Under the pieces are notes generated by a model. That model had not been told where the DNA came from. It saw only the letters and a list, made by a program, of their open reading frames with translations, and did not search any database. Of a stretch of 5,460 nucleotides of DNA, positions 1 through 5,460 are shown piece by piece (position 1 is the first letter of the stretch; the number at the start of each line of letters is the position of its first letter). The position numbers were made by a program, and so were the translations under genes. The stretch covers positions 1-5,460 of the forward strand of contig CANIBV010000098.1 of the NCBI GenBank assembly GCA_947466005.1, given 5' to 3'. Source of the DNA: Spartobacteria bacterium (lineage in GTDB: Bacteria; Verrucomicrobiota; Verrucomicrobiia; Chthoniobacterales; UBA6821).

Positions 1-946
1 CCATGTAGGAGGTTGCTATATCGGCTGCCTTGTTCGAGCAGATTGTGATGGCGCCGAGGAGAATCTGCAGGAGGATTGCCCCCACCCACACCAAGCTCCA
101 TGCGCGTAGCCAGTGACCAAGTGGCGTCTTCTTGATTGAGAGAATTGCTGTGGCGATTACGATCAGTAAGAGGACAACGGCTCCTGCGCGATGAACAAGC
201 TGAAGGTAGATCTGCCCCGCTGTGACAGGCGCTATTTTATCCACCTGACGCTGGGCATTAATAACTTTTAAGGTGGTTGGGTCAGTTGCTGGAATGAGCT
301 GACCATAAGCTGCGGGGAAGTCACAGATCGCAAGTGACGCGTGCTGGTGGCGAATCGTTGCGGCGACCGCGATCTGAAAATATGTCAGTGCGAGTCCAGC
401 CAGCACCAGCCAACGAAGCGACGCTGCGGTTCGATCCGCAAACCAAGTGCCACGAAGAAATCCCCTTCCAGTGATCGCGATGAAAATCAAAAGAAGACCA
501 AAGAAGCTCTGAGCTAGCGCGGTGTGAAAGATGCCGATCTGATCTTTGTAGAGCGTCACGCGGAGACCTCCGAGCACTCCCTGTATCGTCACGGCAAGGA
601 CTGCCATCACAGCAAGCCAACGTACCCAGCCACGTCGATCCTTCAGGAAGGTAGCCCCGGCGAGGATGAGTGTGAGCAGCCCTACCCCAGATGCGATGAG
701 CCGGTGCGAATGCTCCCAGAAGATCCCACCCACCCACTTGGAGTAGGGAAAAAGAAACATATTGTAGCCGTAAGTGGTCGGCCAATCGGGAACGGACATT
801 CCCACCCCCTTGGAGGTCACCAATCCCCCGACGACAATCAGCAGGAATGTTGCTGTCGCGACAATCCAAGCAATCCGGTGAACCCATGGCACCGGGGCAG
901 TAATGACTCGAACTCCAGAGTCGTCGCAGGTGAATTCTCCGCGCAT
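1..946 (-). CDS. ctaA: Haem A synthase (CtaA/COX15), C-terminus cut by window edge
   Basis: About 315 residues are visible, reading MRGEFTCDDSGVRV at the start; the frame is open to base 2, so the C-terminus is missing. The protein is an integral membrane monooxygenase that oxidises the C8 methyl of haem O to make haem A for CoxA. Three of the four family histidines are visible: H79 in FWEHSHRL, H141 in GIFHTALAQ and H252 in QLVHRAG. The fourth should lie just beyond the window. The first extracytoplasmic loop is GMSVPDWPTTYGYN and the matching loop of the second half is SLAICDFPAAYGQ, showing the internal pseudo-repeat of the family. The ATG at 944-946 is preferred; GTG codons at 947-949 and 962-964 are in-frame alternatives, and no clear ribosome binding site decides. 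It follows coxA by 24 bases in the same frame, a common cofactor-enzyme placement. Confidence 0.93.
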   Translation of the reverse strand, partial: MRGEFTCDDSGVRVITAPVPWVHRIAWIVATATFLLIVVGGLVTSKGVGMSVPDWPTTYGYNMFLFPYSKWVGGIFWEHSHRLIASGVGLLTLILAGATFLKDRRGWVRWLAVMAVLAVTIQGVLGGLRVTLYKDQIGIFHTALAQSFFGLLLIFIAITGRGFLRGTWFADRTAASLRWLVLAGLALTYFQIAVAATIRHQHASLAICDFPAAYGQLIPATDPTTLKVINAQRQVDKIAPVTAGQIYLQLVHRAGAVVLLLIVIATAILSIKKTPLGHWLRAWSLVWVGAILLQILLGAITICSNKAADIATSYM

Positions 947-970
947 CACGATCGGTCGGCCCACGGCGGC

Positions 971-2773
971 CTAATGAGCCTCGAGCGTGATGTGAGCTGG
1001 GGCCTTCTCGTTCTGTGGCAGGTAATCTTTCTCCAGTCCGGGCACACTGTACTCGTAAGGACCATGATACACCGTTGGAATCACCGCGAAATTCCCATGC
1101 GGGATTGGATGAGAGACCGTCCACTCAAGGGTGGTGGAGTTCCAAGGATTCGCAGGAGCCTTCGGCCCGTTGAACATGCTCCAGACAATGTTCACAATGA
1201 AGGGAATCGTGGCCAAACCGAGGCCCATGGCCCCAATAGTGCAGACAACATTCAGCGGTTGCAGTTGACGCAGGCAGTCGTAGACGGTGGGGTCGGCGAT
1301 GCGGCGCATCATGCCTCCGAGGCCGAGGTTGTGCATCGGGAAGAAGGTCAGGTTAAAGAAGACCAAGGTCATCCAGAAATGGATCCAGCCCAAGGTATTG
1401 TTGAACATCCGTCCGGACATCTTCGGGAACCAGAAGTAGACGGCTGCAAAGATCGCGAACATGCTGCCCCCGAAGAGAACGTAGTGGAAGTGGGCGACGA
1501 TGAAGTAGGTGTGGTGGACGAAGAGATCCACCGGCGTGGAGGCCATGAAGATGCCGCTGAGGCCGCCGATGACGAACATGGACACGAACGAAACTGAAAA
1601 AGCCATCGGCACAGTATAGTGGATTGATCCGCGCCAGATAGTACCCATCCAGTTGAAGGTTTTGATCGCGCTCGGAACCGCAATGACCATCGTCGAGACG
1701 GAGAAGGCCGCGCTGAGTGTTAGGTTCATGCCGCTGACGTACATGTGGTGACCCCAGACGATGAAACCGAGGAACCCGATGGAGATCATGGCCCAGACCA
1801 TTGCCTTGTATCCGAAGACCGGCTTGCGGGAAAAGACCGAGAGAATTTCGGAAGTAAGACCCATGGCAGGAAGAATCAGGATGTAGACCTCGGGATGACC
1901 GAAGAACCAGAAGAGATGCTGCCAGAGAAGCGGCTGCCCGTAACCAGACGGCTTGAAGAAGGTGGTGCCGAAGTTGAGGTCGAATATGATGAGCGCTGCA
2001 GCGGCCGACAGGACCGGAATTGCAAGGATTAGGAGGATGGCCGTGAGAAAAATTGCCCAGACTGGCAGCGGCATCCGGAACATCGTCATGCCGGGAGCGC
2101 GCATGGTGATCACGGTCGTGATGTAGTTCACGGCACCGGTGATCGAGGAGAGGCCATTGATAAAGAGTGCCGTACACCAGAACGTCTGCCCCATCGGGGT
2201 CTGGTTGTAGGGGGCAAAGCTGCTGAGCGGCGCATAGGCCGTCCATCCCGTTCCGGGGGCACCTCCCGGCACCCAGAAAGAAGCCATCATGACCATGCCG
2301 GAAAGAGCAAAGAGCCAGTAGCTCAATTCGTTCAGAGCCGGGAAGGCCATATCTCCCGCCCCGATCTTGAGAGGAATGAGGAAATTGCCGAAAACCCCGA
2401 TGAGAAGCGGCATCGCGACGAAGAAGACGAGAATTGTTCCGTGCATGGTGACCAGCACGTTGTAGCCGCTCGGAATGATCGCCCCGTCGTCGTTCACGAT
2501 GCCGTGGGGAAGCAGATGCCCGATGATTGGGACCGGATGACCGGGGAAGGCAAGTTGCCAGCGCATCGCGATCGCCATGGCGCCACCCAAGACAAGGAAC
2601 AAGGTGGCCGACCAGAGGAACTGGAGGGCGATCATCTTGTGATCGGTGTTCCAGAGGTAATGCATGATCCCGTGCTTACCGTGCCCGTGCTTACCGTGCC
2701 CGTGATCACCGTGATGATTTTCGCCGTGGACCTCCACAGACGCCTGGCTGTCGTGGGTAAGTGATGCGCTCAT
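971..2773 (-). CDS. coxA: Cytochrome c oxidase subunit I, haem-copper type A1
   Basis: A 600-residue, 12-helix subunit that reduces O2 to water and pumps protons. The start ATG lies 4 bases after the coxB stop. All redox ligands are present: H111 and H430 for low-spin haem a, H428 for haem a3, H293, H342 and H343 for CuB, and Y297 for the His-Tyr crosslink. FGHPEVY carries E295, the mark of A1 enzymes. D141 (GDMAFP) marks the D-channel entry and K371 (SAIKTFNW) the K-channel. R490-R491 match the haem-propionate arginines. The canonical HDTY before the haem histidines is H420-H421-T-Y, so the Asp that helps bind Mg is missing. The first 38 residues hold 10 His, coded by a 15-base tandem repeat. 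Length exceeds the usual 530-560 residues mostly because of this extension; there is no fused subunit III. The stop is TAG, with ctaA 24 bases on. Confidence 0.98.
   Translation of the reverse strand: MSASLTHDSQASVEVHGENHHGDHGHGKHGHGKHGIMHYLWNTDHKMIALQFLWSATLFLVLGGAMAIAMRWQLAFPGHPVPIIGHLLPHGIVNDDGAIIPSGYNVLVTMHGTILVFFVAMPLLIGVFGNFLIPLKIGAGDMAFPALNELSYWLFALSGMVMMASFWVPGGAPGTGWTAYAPLSSFAPYNQTPMGQTFWCTALFINGLSSITGAVNYITTVITMRAPGMTMFRMPLPVWAIFLTAILLILAIPVLSAAAALIIFDLNFGTTFFKPSGYGQPLLWQHLFWFFGHPEVYILILPAMGLTSEILSVFSRKPVFGYKAMVWAMISIGFLGFIVWGHHMYVSGMNLTLSAAFSVSTMVIAVPSAIKTFNWMGTIWRGSIHYTVPMAFSVSFVSMFVIGGLSGIFMASTPVDLFVHHTYFIVAHFHYVLFGGSMFAIFAAVYFWFPKMSGRMFNNTLGWIHFWMTLVFFNLTFFPMHNLGLGGMMRRIADPTVYDCLRQLQPLNVVCTIGAMGLGLATIPFIVNIVWSMFNGPKAPANPWNSTTLEWTVSHPIPHGNFAVIPTVYHGPYEYSVPGLEKDYLPQNEKAPAHITLEAH
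2671..2715 (-). repeat. 15-base tandem repeat coding the His-rich CoxA N-terminus
   Basis: Two identical 15-base units (2671-2685 and 2686-2700, cgtgcttaccgtgcc on the plus strand) are followed by a third, imperfect unit (2701-2715). Being a multiple of three, the unit keeps the coxA frame and codes the alternating His/Gly/Lys run HGHGKHGHGKHG. Slipped-strand changes here would add or remove five residues without breaking the gene. Confidence 0.9.
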
Positions 2774-2777
2774 GTCT

Positions 2778-3722
2778 TTAGAGAATATCGCCGGCCGATT
2801 TTGGGGTCAAGGATGCCGCTTTTGCGGGACTAGGTGCGGCGGCTGGAGCAGAAGGAGCAGTTGGTATGATTCCTGCGTTCTTCTGCTGCCGGGGAACGAG
2901 CCATTCCTGGAATGCCTCCTCGGAAACAACACGGATTGGGGCCTTCATGTTGTAGTGGCCGGTCCCGCAGAGCTGGTTGCAGGCGAGTTGGAAGTCCCCG
3001 GTGCGGATCGCCTGGAACCAGACCCATCCGATCGTGCGGCCGGGGACGCAGTCCTGATAGAGCCTGAATTCAGGAACGTAGAAGGAGTGGATTACGTCTC
3101 GTGCATGCAGCAACACATGGACGGGGCGCCCGACGGGGATCACCAGCTCGGTGGAGATCACATCCTGAGCGGTGCGAGGATCTTCGGCGTCGGTTCCCCA
3201 ACGGTTTATTGGTGAGATTTTTTTTACGTCCATCGGCGCCAACTTCCCGCTGACTCCGGGATAGCGCATTTCCCAGCCGAATTGGTAGCTGGAGACGTCG
3301 ATTGTGAGTGCGTTCTCCGGGGCGGGATGATGGATCTCCTCCCAGACGCGGTTGCTGTAAATGGCGAGCGCGAGGAAGATGATCGTCGGCAACGTGGTCC
3401 AGATGATCTCAAGGGTGTTGTTCCCGTGGCTGTAATGTGCCGGAACTCCCGGACGCCGACGATAAGCAATGAGGTAGTAAGTGTAGGTTCCTTGGACGAG
3501 GATGAAGACCACGGCCGTGAGCCAGAAGATGATCTTGATGATGAAGTCGATCTGGAGGCCTGTCGTCGTGACGCAGGGCGGGAGGCCGTAGATATTCCCG
3601 GCGCGCTCCTCGGCCATCAAACTGCCCGACAGAGCGACTAGAAACAGAAAGAGGCCGAGCCCCCCCGTGAAGAATCCGGGAAGGGGGCTTTTTTTATTCA
3701 ATACTGAAGTCATGGCGGTCAT
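2778..3722 (-). CDS. coxB: Cytochrome c oxidase subunit II (CuA subunit)
   Basis: I take the ATG at 3720-3722, giving 314 residues, because it overlaps the preceding TAA as TAATG; the frame could start 25 codons earlier (3797), but that would run 76 bases into the cytochrome gene. Residues about 11-37 look like a signal peptide (KK, hydrophobic core, LMA then EER). Two membrane helices follow (about 58-86 and 105-123), then a periplasmic cupredoxin domain. CuA ligands are H212 (VIHSFYVPEF) and the C248-x3-C252-x3-H256-x2-M259 motif in CNQLCGTGHYNM. The residue between the cysteines that is normally Glu is Gln250, and the electron-entry region reads YQFGW rather than QWxW. The C-terminus is a long Ala/Pro tail, probably disordered, with no fused haem domain. 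The subunit accepts electrons from cytochrome c and passes them to haem a in CoxA. An intact CuA set argues against a quinol oxidase. Confidence 0.96.
   Translation of the reverse strand: MTAMTSVLNKKSPLPGFFTGGLGLFLFLVALSGSLMAEERAGNIYGLPPCVTTTGLQIDFIIKIIFWLTAVVFILVQGTYTYYLIAYRRRPGVPAHYSHGNNTLEIIWTTLPTIIFLALAIYSNRVWEEIHHPAPENALTIDVSSYQFGWEMRYPGVSGKLAPMDVKKISPINRWGTDAEDPRTAQDVISTELVIPVGRPVHVLLHARDVIHSFYVPEFRLYQDCVPGRTIGWVWFQAIRTGDFQLACNQLCGTGHYNMKAPIRVVSEEAFQEWLVPRQQKNAGIIPTAPSAPAAAPSPAKAASLTPKSAGDIL
3658..3695 (+). terminator. Terminator-like hairpin with T7 run, antisense within coxB
   Basis: On the plus strand AGCCCCC (3658-3664) can pair with GGGGGCT (3683-3689), with a possible inner CCG/CGG extension, and the stem runs directly into seven T (3689-3695). 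This has the form of an intrinsic terminator for plus-strand transcription. It lies in the signal-peptide coding part of coxB and no plus-strand gene is evident nearby, so it could be a chance product of the Lys, Pro and Gly codons there. On the coxB mRNA the same stem falls about 27 to 65 bases after the start codon, preceded by an A7 run. Confidence 0.3.
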
Positions 3723-3724
3723 TA
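3720..3724 (-). promoter_or_regulatory. TAATG stop-start overlap coupling cytochrome c gene and coxB
   Basis: The TAA of the cytochrome c gene (3722-3724) shares its last A with the ATG of coxB (3720-3722). No purine-rich ribosome binding site precedes this ATG, so re-initiation by terminating ribosomes is the likely start mechanism. A second ATG, three codons on (3711-3713), is an alternative start that this arrangement makes less likely. Confidence 0.7.
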
Positions 3725-4369
3725 TTTGACGGCAGGAACTGCCGCAGGGGCGGAATCTTTCACCGGGGGAATTGCCTGTAGCTGAGCTTGAGTCCATGGT
3801 TCGTTCTGGGCTGCAGTCTCCGTTCGGATCTTCGCGACAAAGGCTGCATCGATCGGCGGGGCGTTATTCCCCCAGTCCGAGCGGATATAAGTCAGGATGG
3901 CAGCGATCTGGTCGTCAGCGAGTTGCTTCCACTGCACCATTGCGTTGTTGTAAGCCTGACCTTTGACCTGGAAGGGTCCTTGGAGTCCGTTCAACAACAG
4001 CATCACGAGATGGTTGTCTGCATGTTTCCCATCGCCGAGAACCCATTCACTGCCTGCAAGGGGGGGGAACTGACCTGCAACTCCAAGGCCCGTTGACTGG
4101 TGGCAGACGACGCAATTTTGTGTGTAGAGACGCTTGCCGATGACCTTGGGGTCAACCGGTGCTGCGGCTTGGACTCCACCGCCTGCCCAGTTTACTGCGT
4201 CGCTGTTGTAAACATCCTGACGAAATCCGCCGCTGTTGAAGGCGAGGTAAAAGCCGCCCCAGCAGAGAGCCAGCATGAAGGCGCCGACAAGCCATGGCGA
4301 CAGAGGACGACTCGTTTCCGATGCTTCTCCCTCTTTCTGATGCTGATTGTTCTGGTGATCGTGATTCAC
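3722..4369 (-). CDS. Membrane-anchored monohaem cytochrome c, class I
   Basis: A 215-residue protein. The start is GTG (4367-4369): no in-frame ATG or GTG lies between it and the preceding stop at 4400, and a weak AAGAG stands about 10 bases upstream. The N-terminus (residues 1-21) is hydrophilic and His/Gln-rich and should be cytoplasmic. Residues about 25-45 form one membrane anchor. A linker leads to a class I cytochrome c domain with CVVCH (C86, C89, H90), the QFPPLAGSEW block typical of this family, M144 in NNAMVQW as likely sixth ligand, and a C-terminal helix (DDQIAAILTYIRSDWGN). An Ala/Pro tail follows. It occupies the place where ccoP would be expected but has one haem, not two. Its role is probably to pass electrons to CuA of CoxB, whose start codon overlaps its stop codon. 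It contains a C8 run (4060-4067), but the frame continues intact across it. Confidence 0.88.
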   Translation of the reverse strand: MNHDHQNNQHQKEGEASETSRPLSPWLVGAFMLALCWGGFYLAFNSGGFRQDVYNSDAVNWAGGGVQAAAPVDPKVIGKRLYTQNCVVCHQSTGLGVAGQFPPLAGSEWVLGDGKHADNHLVMLLLNGLQGPFQVKGQAYNNAMVQWKQLADDQIAAILTYIRSDWGNNAPPIDAAFVAKIRTETAAQNEPWTQAQLQAIPPVKDSAPAAVPAVK

Positions 4370-4399
4370 GGCAAATGATCTCTTGATGGATTCCTTATG

Positions 4400-5044
4400 C
4401 TATTTTCCCTGAGCTGCGCCGCCTTTCTTCACGGGAGCTTCCGGCAGCGGATAATCATGACGCAGGGCGAGGAGATAGGCGACGAGGTTCTTTGCCTCTG
4501 CTGTCGGCACGACCTCGTATCCTGCCTTTGGAGCATCGGCGCCGGTCAGGTCCAGCGCCTCGTCCGAGCGCTGGCCTTGGATCTTGCGGACGATGAAGAG
4601 ATTACTGAAGGAGGGCATAAGCGATCCCTCGCAGACGGCGGAAGGATGGTAGAGATGAACGTAGTGCCACTTGGCGTCCGGCAGACGTACCCCGACATTG
4701 GAGAGATCCTGACCAAGACGACGGGAACCAAGGAATGCTGTGCTGTCGCGCAGATAATCACGCGCCACAGAGGGCCGTGTTCCCCATCCTCGCTCGATGT
4801 CGGAGCTAGTGACGCTGGTCTGGCGAACCTGCTGGCTGTGACATGAAATGCATCCCTCCATAGCGTAGATCCGCTGACCGGCAAGGGCCTGACCTCCGTA
4901 AACGGCAGGAAGTGTCCCACCCGTCTCGGGATCGGCTACGGGCGTGAGGCGACCCAGTTGGGTCACCGGATAGGCGACAAGTCCCAACCAAGAAGTCAGG
5001 AAAACCAGAAAGATGCCGCTAAGCAGTGTCGGTAGGCGGTGCAT
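4400..5044 (-). CDS. ccoO: CcoO-like membrane-anchored monohaem cytochrome c (cbb3 subunit II family)
   Basis: A 214-residue protein with an ATG start and TAG stop. Residues about 5-27 form an N-terminal membrane anchor, placing the haem domain on the periplasmic side. The c-type haem site is CISCH (C65, C68, H69), in the setting EGCISCHSQQVR, which resembles the EGCxxCHSQ-x-(I/V)-R signature of CcoO. M143 in GSLMPSF fits the Met axial ligand (canonical NMP). The segment LGSRRLGQDLSNVG corresponds to the CcoO block WGSKRTGPDLARVG. Length is close to the usual CcoO size of about 200. The tail is a short Lys/Gly/Ala-rich stretch. It starts 6 bases after the CcoN-like stop, so the two are probably translated together. 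In cbb3 oxidases CcoO passes electrons to CcoN; here CcoN appears to lack haem ligands, so its acceptor is more likely the second cytochrome or CuA of CoxB (inference). Confidence 0.87.
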   Translation of the reverse strand: MHRLPTLLSGIFLVFLTSWLGLVAYPVTQLGRLTPVADPETGGTLPAVYGGQALAGQRIYAMEGCISCHSQQVRQTSVTSSDIERGWGTRPSVARDYLRDSTAFLGSRRLGQDLSNVGVRLPDAKWHYVHLYHPSAVCEGSLMPSFSNLFIVRKIQGQRSDEALDLTGADAPKAGYEVVPTAEAKNLVAYLLALRHDYPLPEAPVKKGGAAQGK

Positions 5045-5050
5045 GCTTGG

Positions 5051-5460
5051 TTACCGGTGTTTTTTGTTGAGAAGGTAGTCCGCCGCAAGTGCGCGGGTGA
5101 TGTTGGCTCCAAGGATCACAGTTGCAGCGAGAAGGAGCAGTTGTGCCGCGCATTCCATCAGGTGGAAGGGGTACGAGTAGGAGGTGATATTGAGAAAGGA
5201 GACCGTGGGGTCACTGAGTGCCAACCCGGTGAAAAGTCCTCCGAGCACCATGATGCCGACCAGCATCCAGAGCCCCACAATGGTGAGGATGTAATGGCGT
5301 GCGGAAAGCGTCGCATTCCAGCAGTCTCTACCCAGCAACTGGGGAACCGCTTCGTACATGACACCAAAGAGGGGGAGGGAGATGGCTCCAAGGATCCAAA
5401 GCTGTGTCTTCCCTTCGGTGACACCTGTGAACCGGACGGAGGCGCTGATATCGGGGAGCG
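5051..5460 (-). CDS. ccoN: CcoN-like (cbb3 oxidase subunit I family) protein, C-terminal part, haem ligands of helix X missing
   Basis: Partial gene: the frame is open to the window edge and ends at TAA (5051-5053), leaving about 136 C-terminal residues. Three membrane segments are visible, matching helices X to XII of CcoN: one around QLWILGAISLPLFGVMY, one around ILTIVGLWMLVGIMVLGG and one around AAQLLLLAATVILGAN. The stretch RFTGVTEGKTQLWILG lines up without gaps with the CcoN pattern R-Y-T-D-W-T-x-G-H-x-H-x-x-x-L-G, followed by the shared G-x-x-Y-x-x-x-P. In canonical CcoN the two His bind haem b3 and haem b; here they are Lys (5408-5410) and Gln (5402-5404). The family call is fairly secure, but a catalytic oxidase role is doubtful. 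It is followed after 6 bases by a CcoO-like gene, the normal ccoN-ccoO order. I infer a structural or cytochrome-docking role; the other ligand positions are outside the window. Confidence 0.8.
   Translation of the reverse strand, partial: LPDISASVRFTGVTEGKTQLWILGAISLPLFGVMYEAVPQLLGRDCWNATLSARHYILTIVGLWMLVGIMVLGGLFTGLALSDPTVSFLNITSYSYPFHLMECAAQLLLLAATVILGANITRALAADYLLNKKHR

Noticed and set aside
947..973. Read-through of the coxA TAG into ctaA, making a CoxA-CtaA fusion
   Set aside because: The frames are the same and no other stop lies between, but nothing around the TAG suggests programmed read-through and ctaA has its own ATG; a one-in-three coincidence is enough.
321..1124. Minus-strand open frame of 267 codons over ctaA and the end of coxA
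   Set aside because: It lies in another frame from the verified ctaA reading, is Arg/Ser/His-rich, and has no membrane or family pattern; ctaA residues with all visible family histidines occupy the correct frame.
524..1597. Long plus-strand open frame opposite ctaA and coxA (357 codons)
   Set aside because: Its translation is low-complexity and polar (many His, Glu, Asp, Arg) with no recognisable domain, as expected of an antisense shadow. The minus strand carries clearly conserved membrane proteins across the same bases.
3689..3695. A7 run in coxB mRNA followed by a stem as a programmed frameshift signal
   Set aside because: The zero-frame codons (AAT AAA AAA AGC) do not give the proper X-XXY-YYZ phase, and the zero frame continues as a complete CoxB.
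3723..3797. Upstream extension of coxB by 25 codons
   Set aside because: It would overlap the cytochrome c gene by 76 bases and put a Cys/Arg-rich stretch before a good signal peptide. The TAATG junction gives a better start.
4060..4067. C8 run in the cytochrome c gene as a phase-variation or frameshift site
   Set aside because: The run codes the conserved Phe-Pro-Pro of the class I cytochrome c block, and the protein is intact and family-like on both sides.

Overview
The window is a stretch of one bacterial respiratory operon. All six genes lie on the minus strand, so the reading order runs from base 5460 down to base 1. Gaps between genes are very short (6, 30, -1, 4 and 24 bases), and no stretch of 300 bases lacks a gene. 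In order the genes are: the C-terminal part of a CcoN-like (cbb3 oxidase subunit I family) membrane protein cut by the window edge; a CcoO-like membrane-anchored monohaem cytochrome c; a second membrane-anchored monohaem cytochrome c; CoxB (oxidase subunit II with a CuA site); CoxA (oxidase subunit I, haem-copper type A1); and CtaA/COX15 (haem A synthase), cut at its C-terminus by the window edge.

Organism: moderate GC, a Gram-negative style of exported and membrane cytochromes, and the CtaA sequence style (PDWPTTYGYN, then EHSHR) suggest the Planctomycetota/Verrucomicrobiota group, with Verrucomicrobiota my best guess. This is inference from remembered family patterns, not a database result.

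How the genes work together: CtaA makes haem A for CoxA. CoxA holds the low-spin haem a, haem a3-CuB and the proton channels. CoxB carries CuA and takes electrons from cytochrome c. The two monohaem cytochromes just upstream are the obvious electron feeders. The CcoN-like protein is the surprise: aligned without gaps to helix X of CcoN, the two histidines that bind haem b3 and haem b are Lys and Gln. A haem-ligand-deficient CcoN relative, with its CcoO-like partner, thus sits in front of a catalytically intact aa3-type oxidase. This suggests a hybrid cbb3-like/aa3 assembly in which the CcoN/CcoO part is a cytochrome-docking or scaffold module rather than an oxidase.

Finer points are a changed Mg/Mn site shared by CoxA and CoxB, Phe at the usual Trp electron-entry position of CoxB, a His-rich CoxA N-terminus coded by a 15-base tandem repeat, and a plus-strand hairpin with a T-run inside coxB. 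No RNA gene, mobile element, CRISPR array or operon promoter is visible; the promoter should lie upstream, beyond base 5460.
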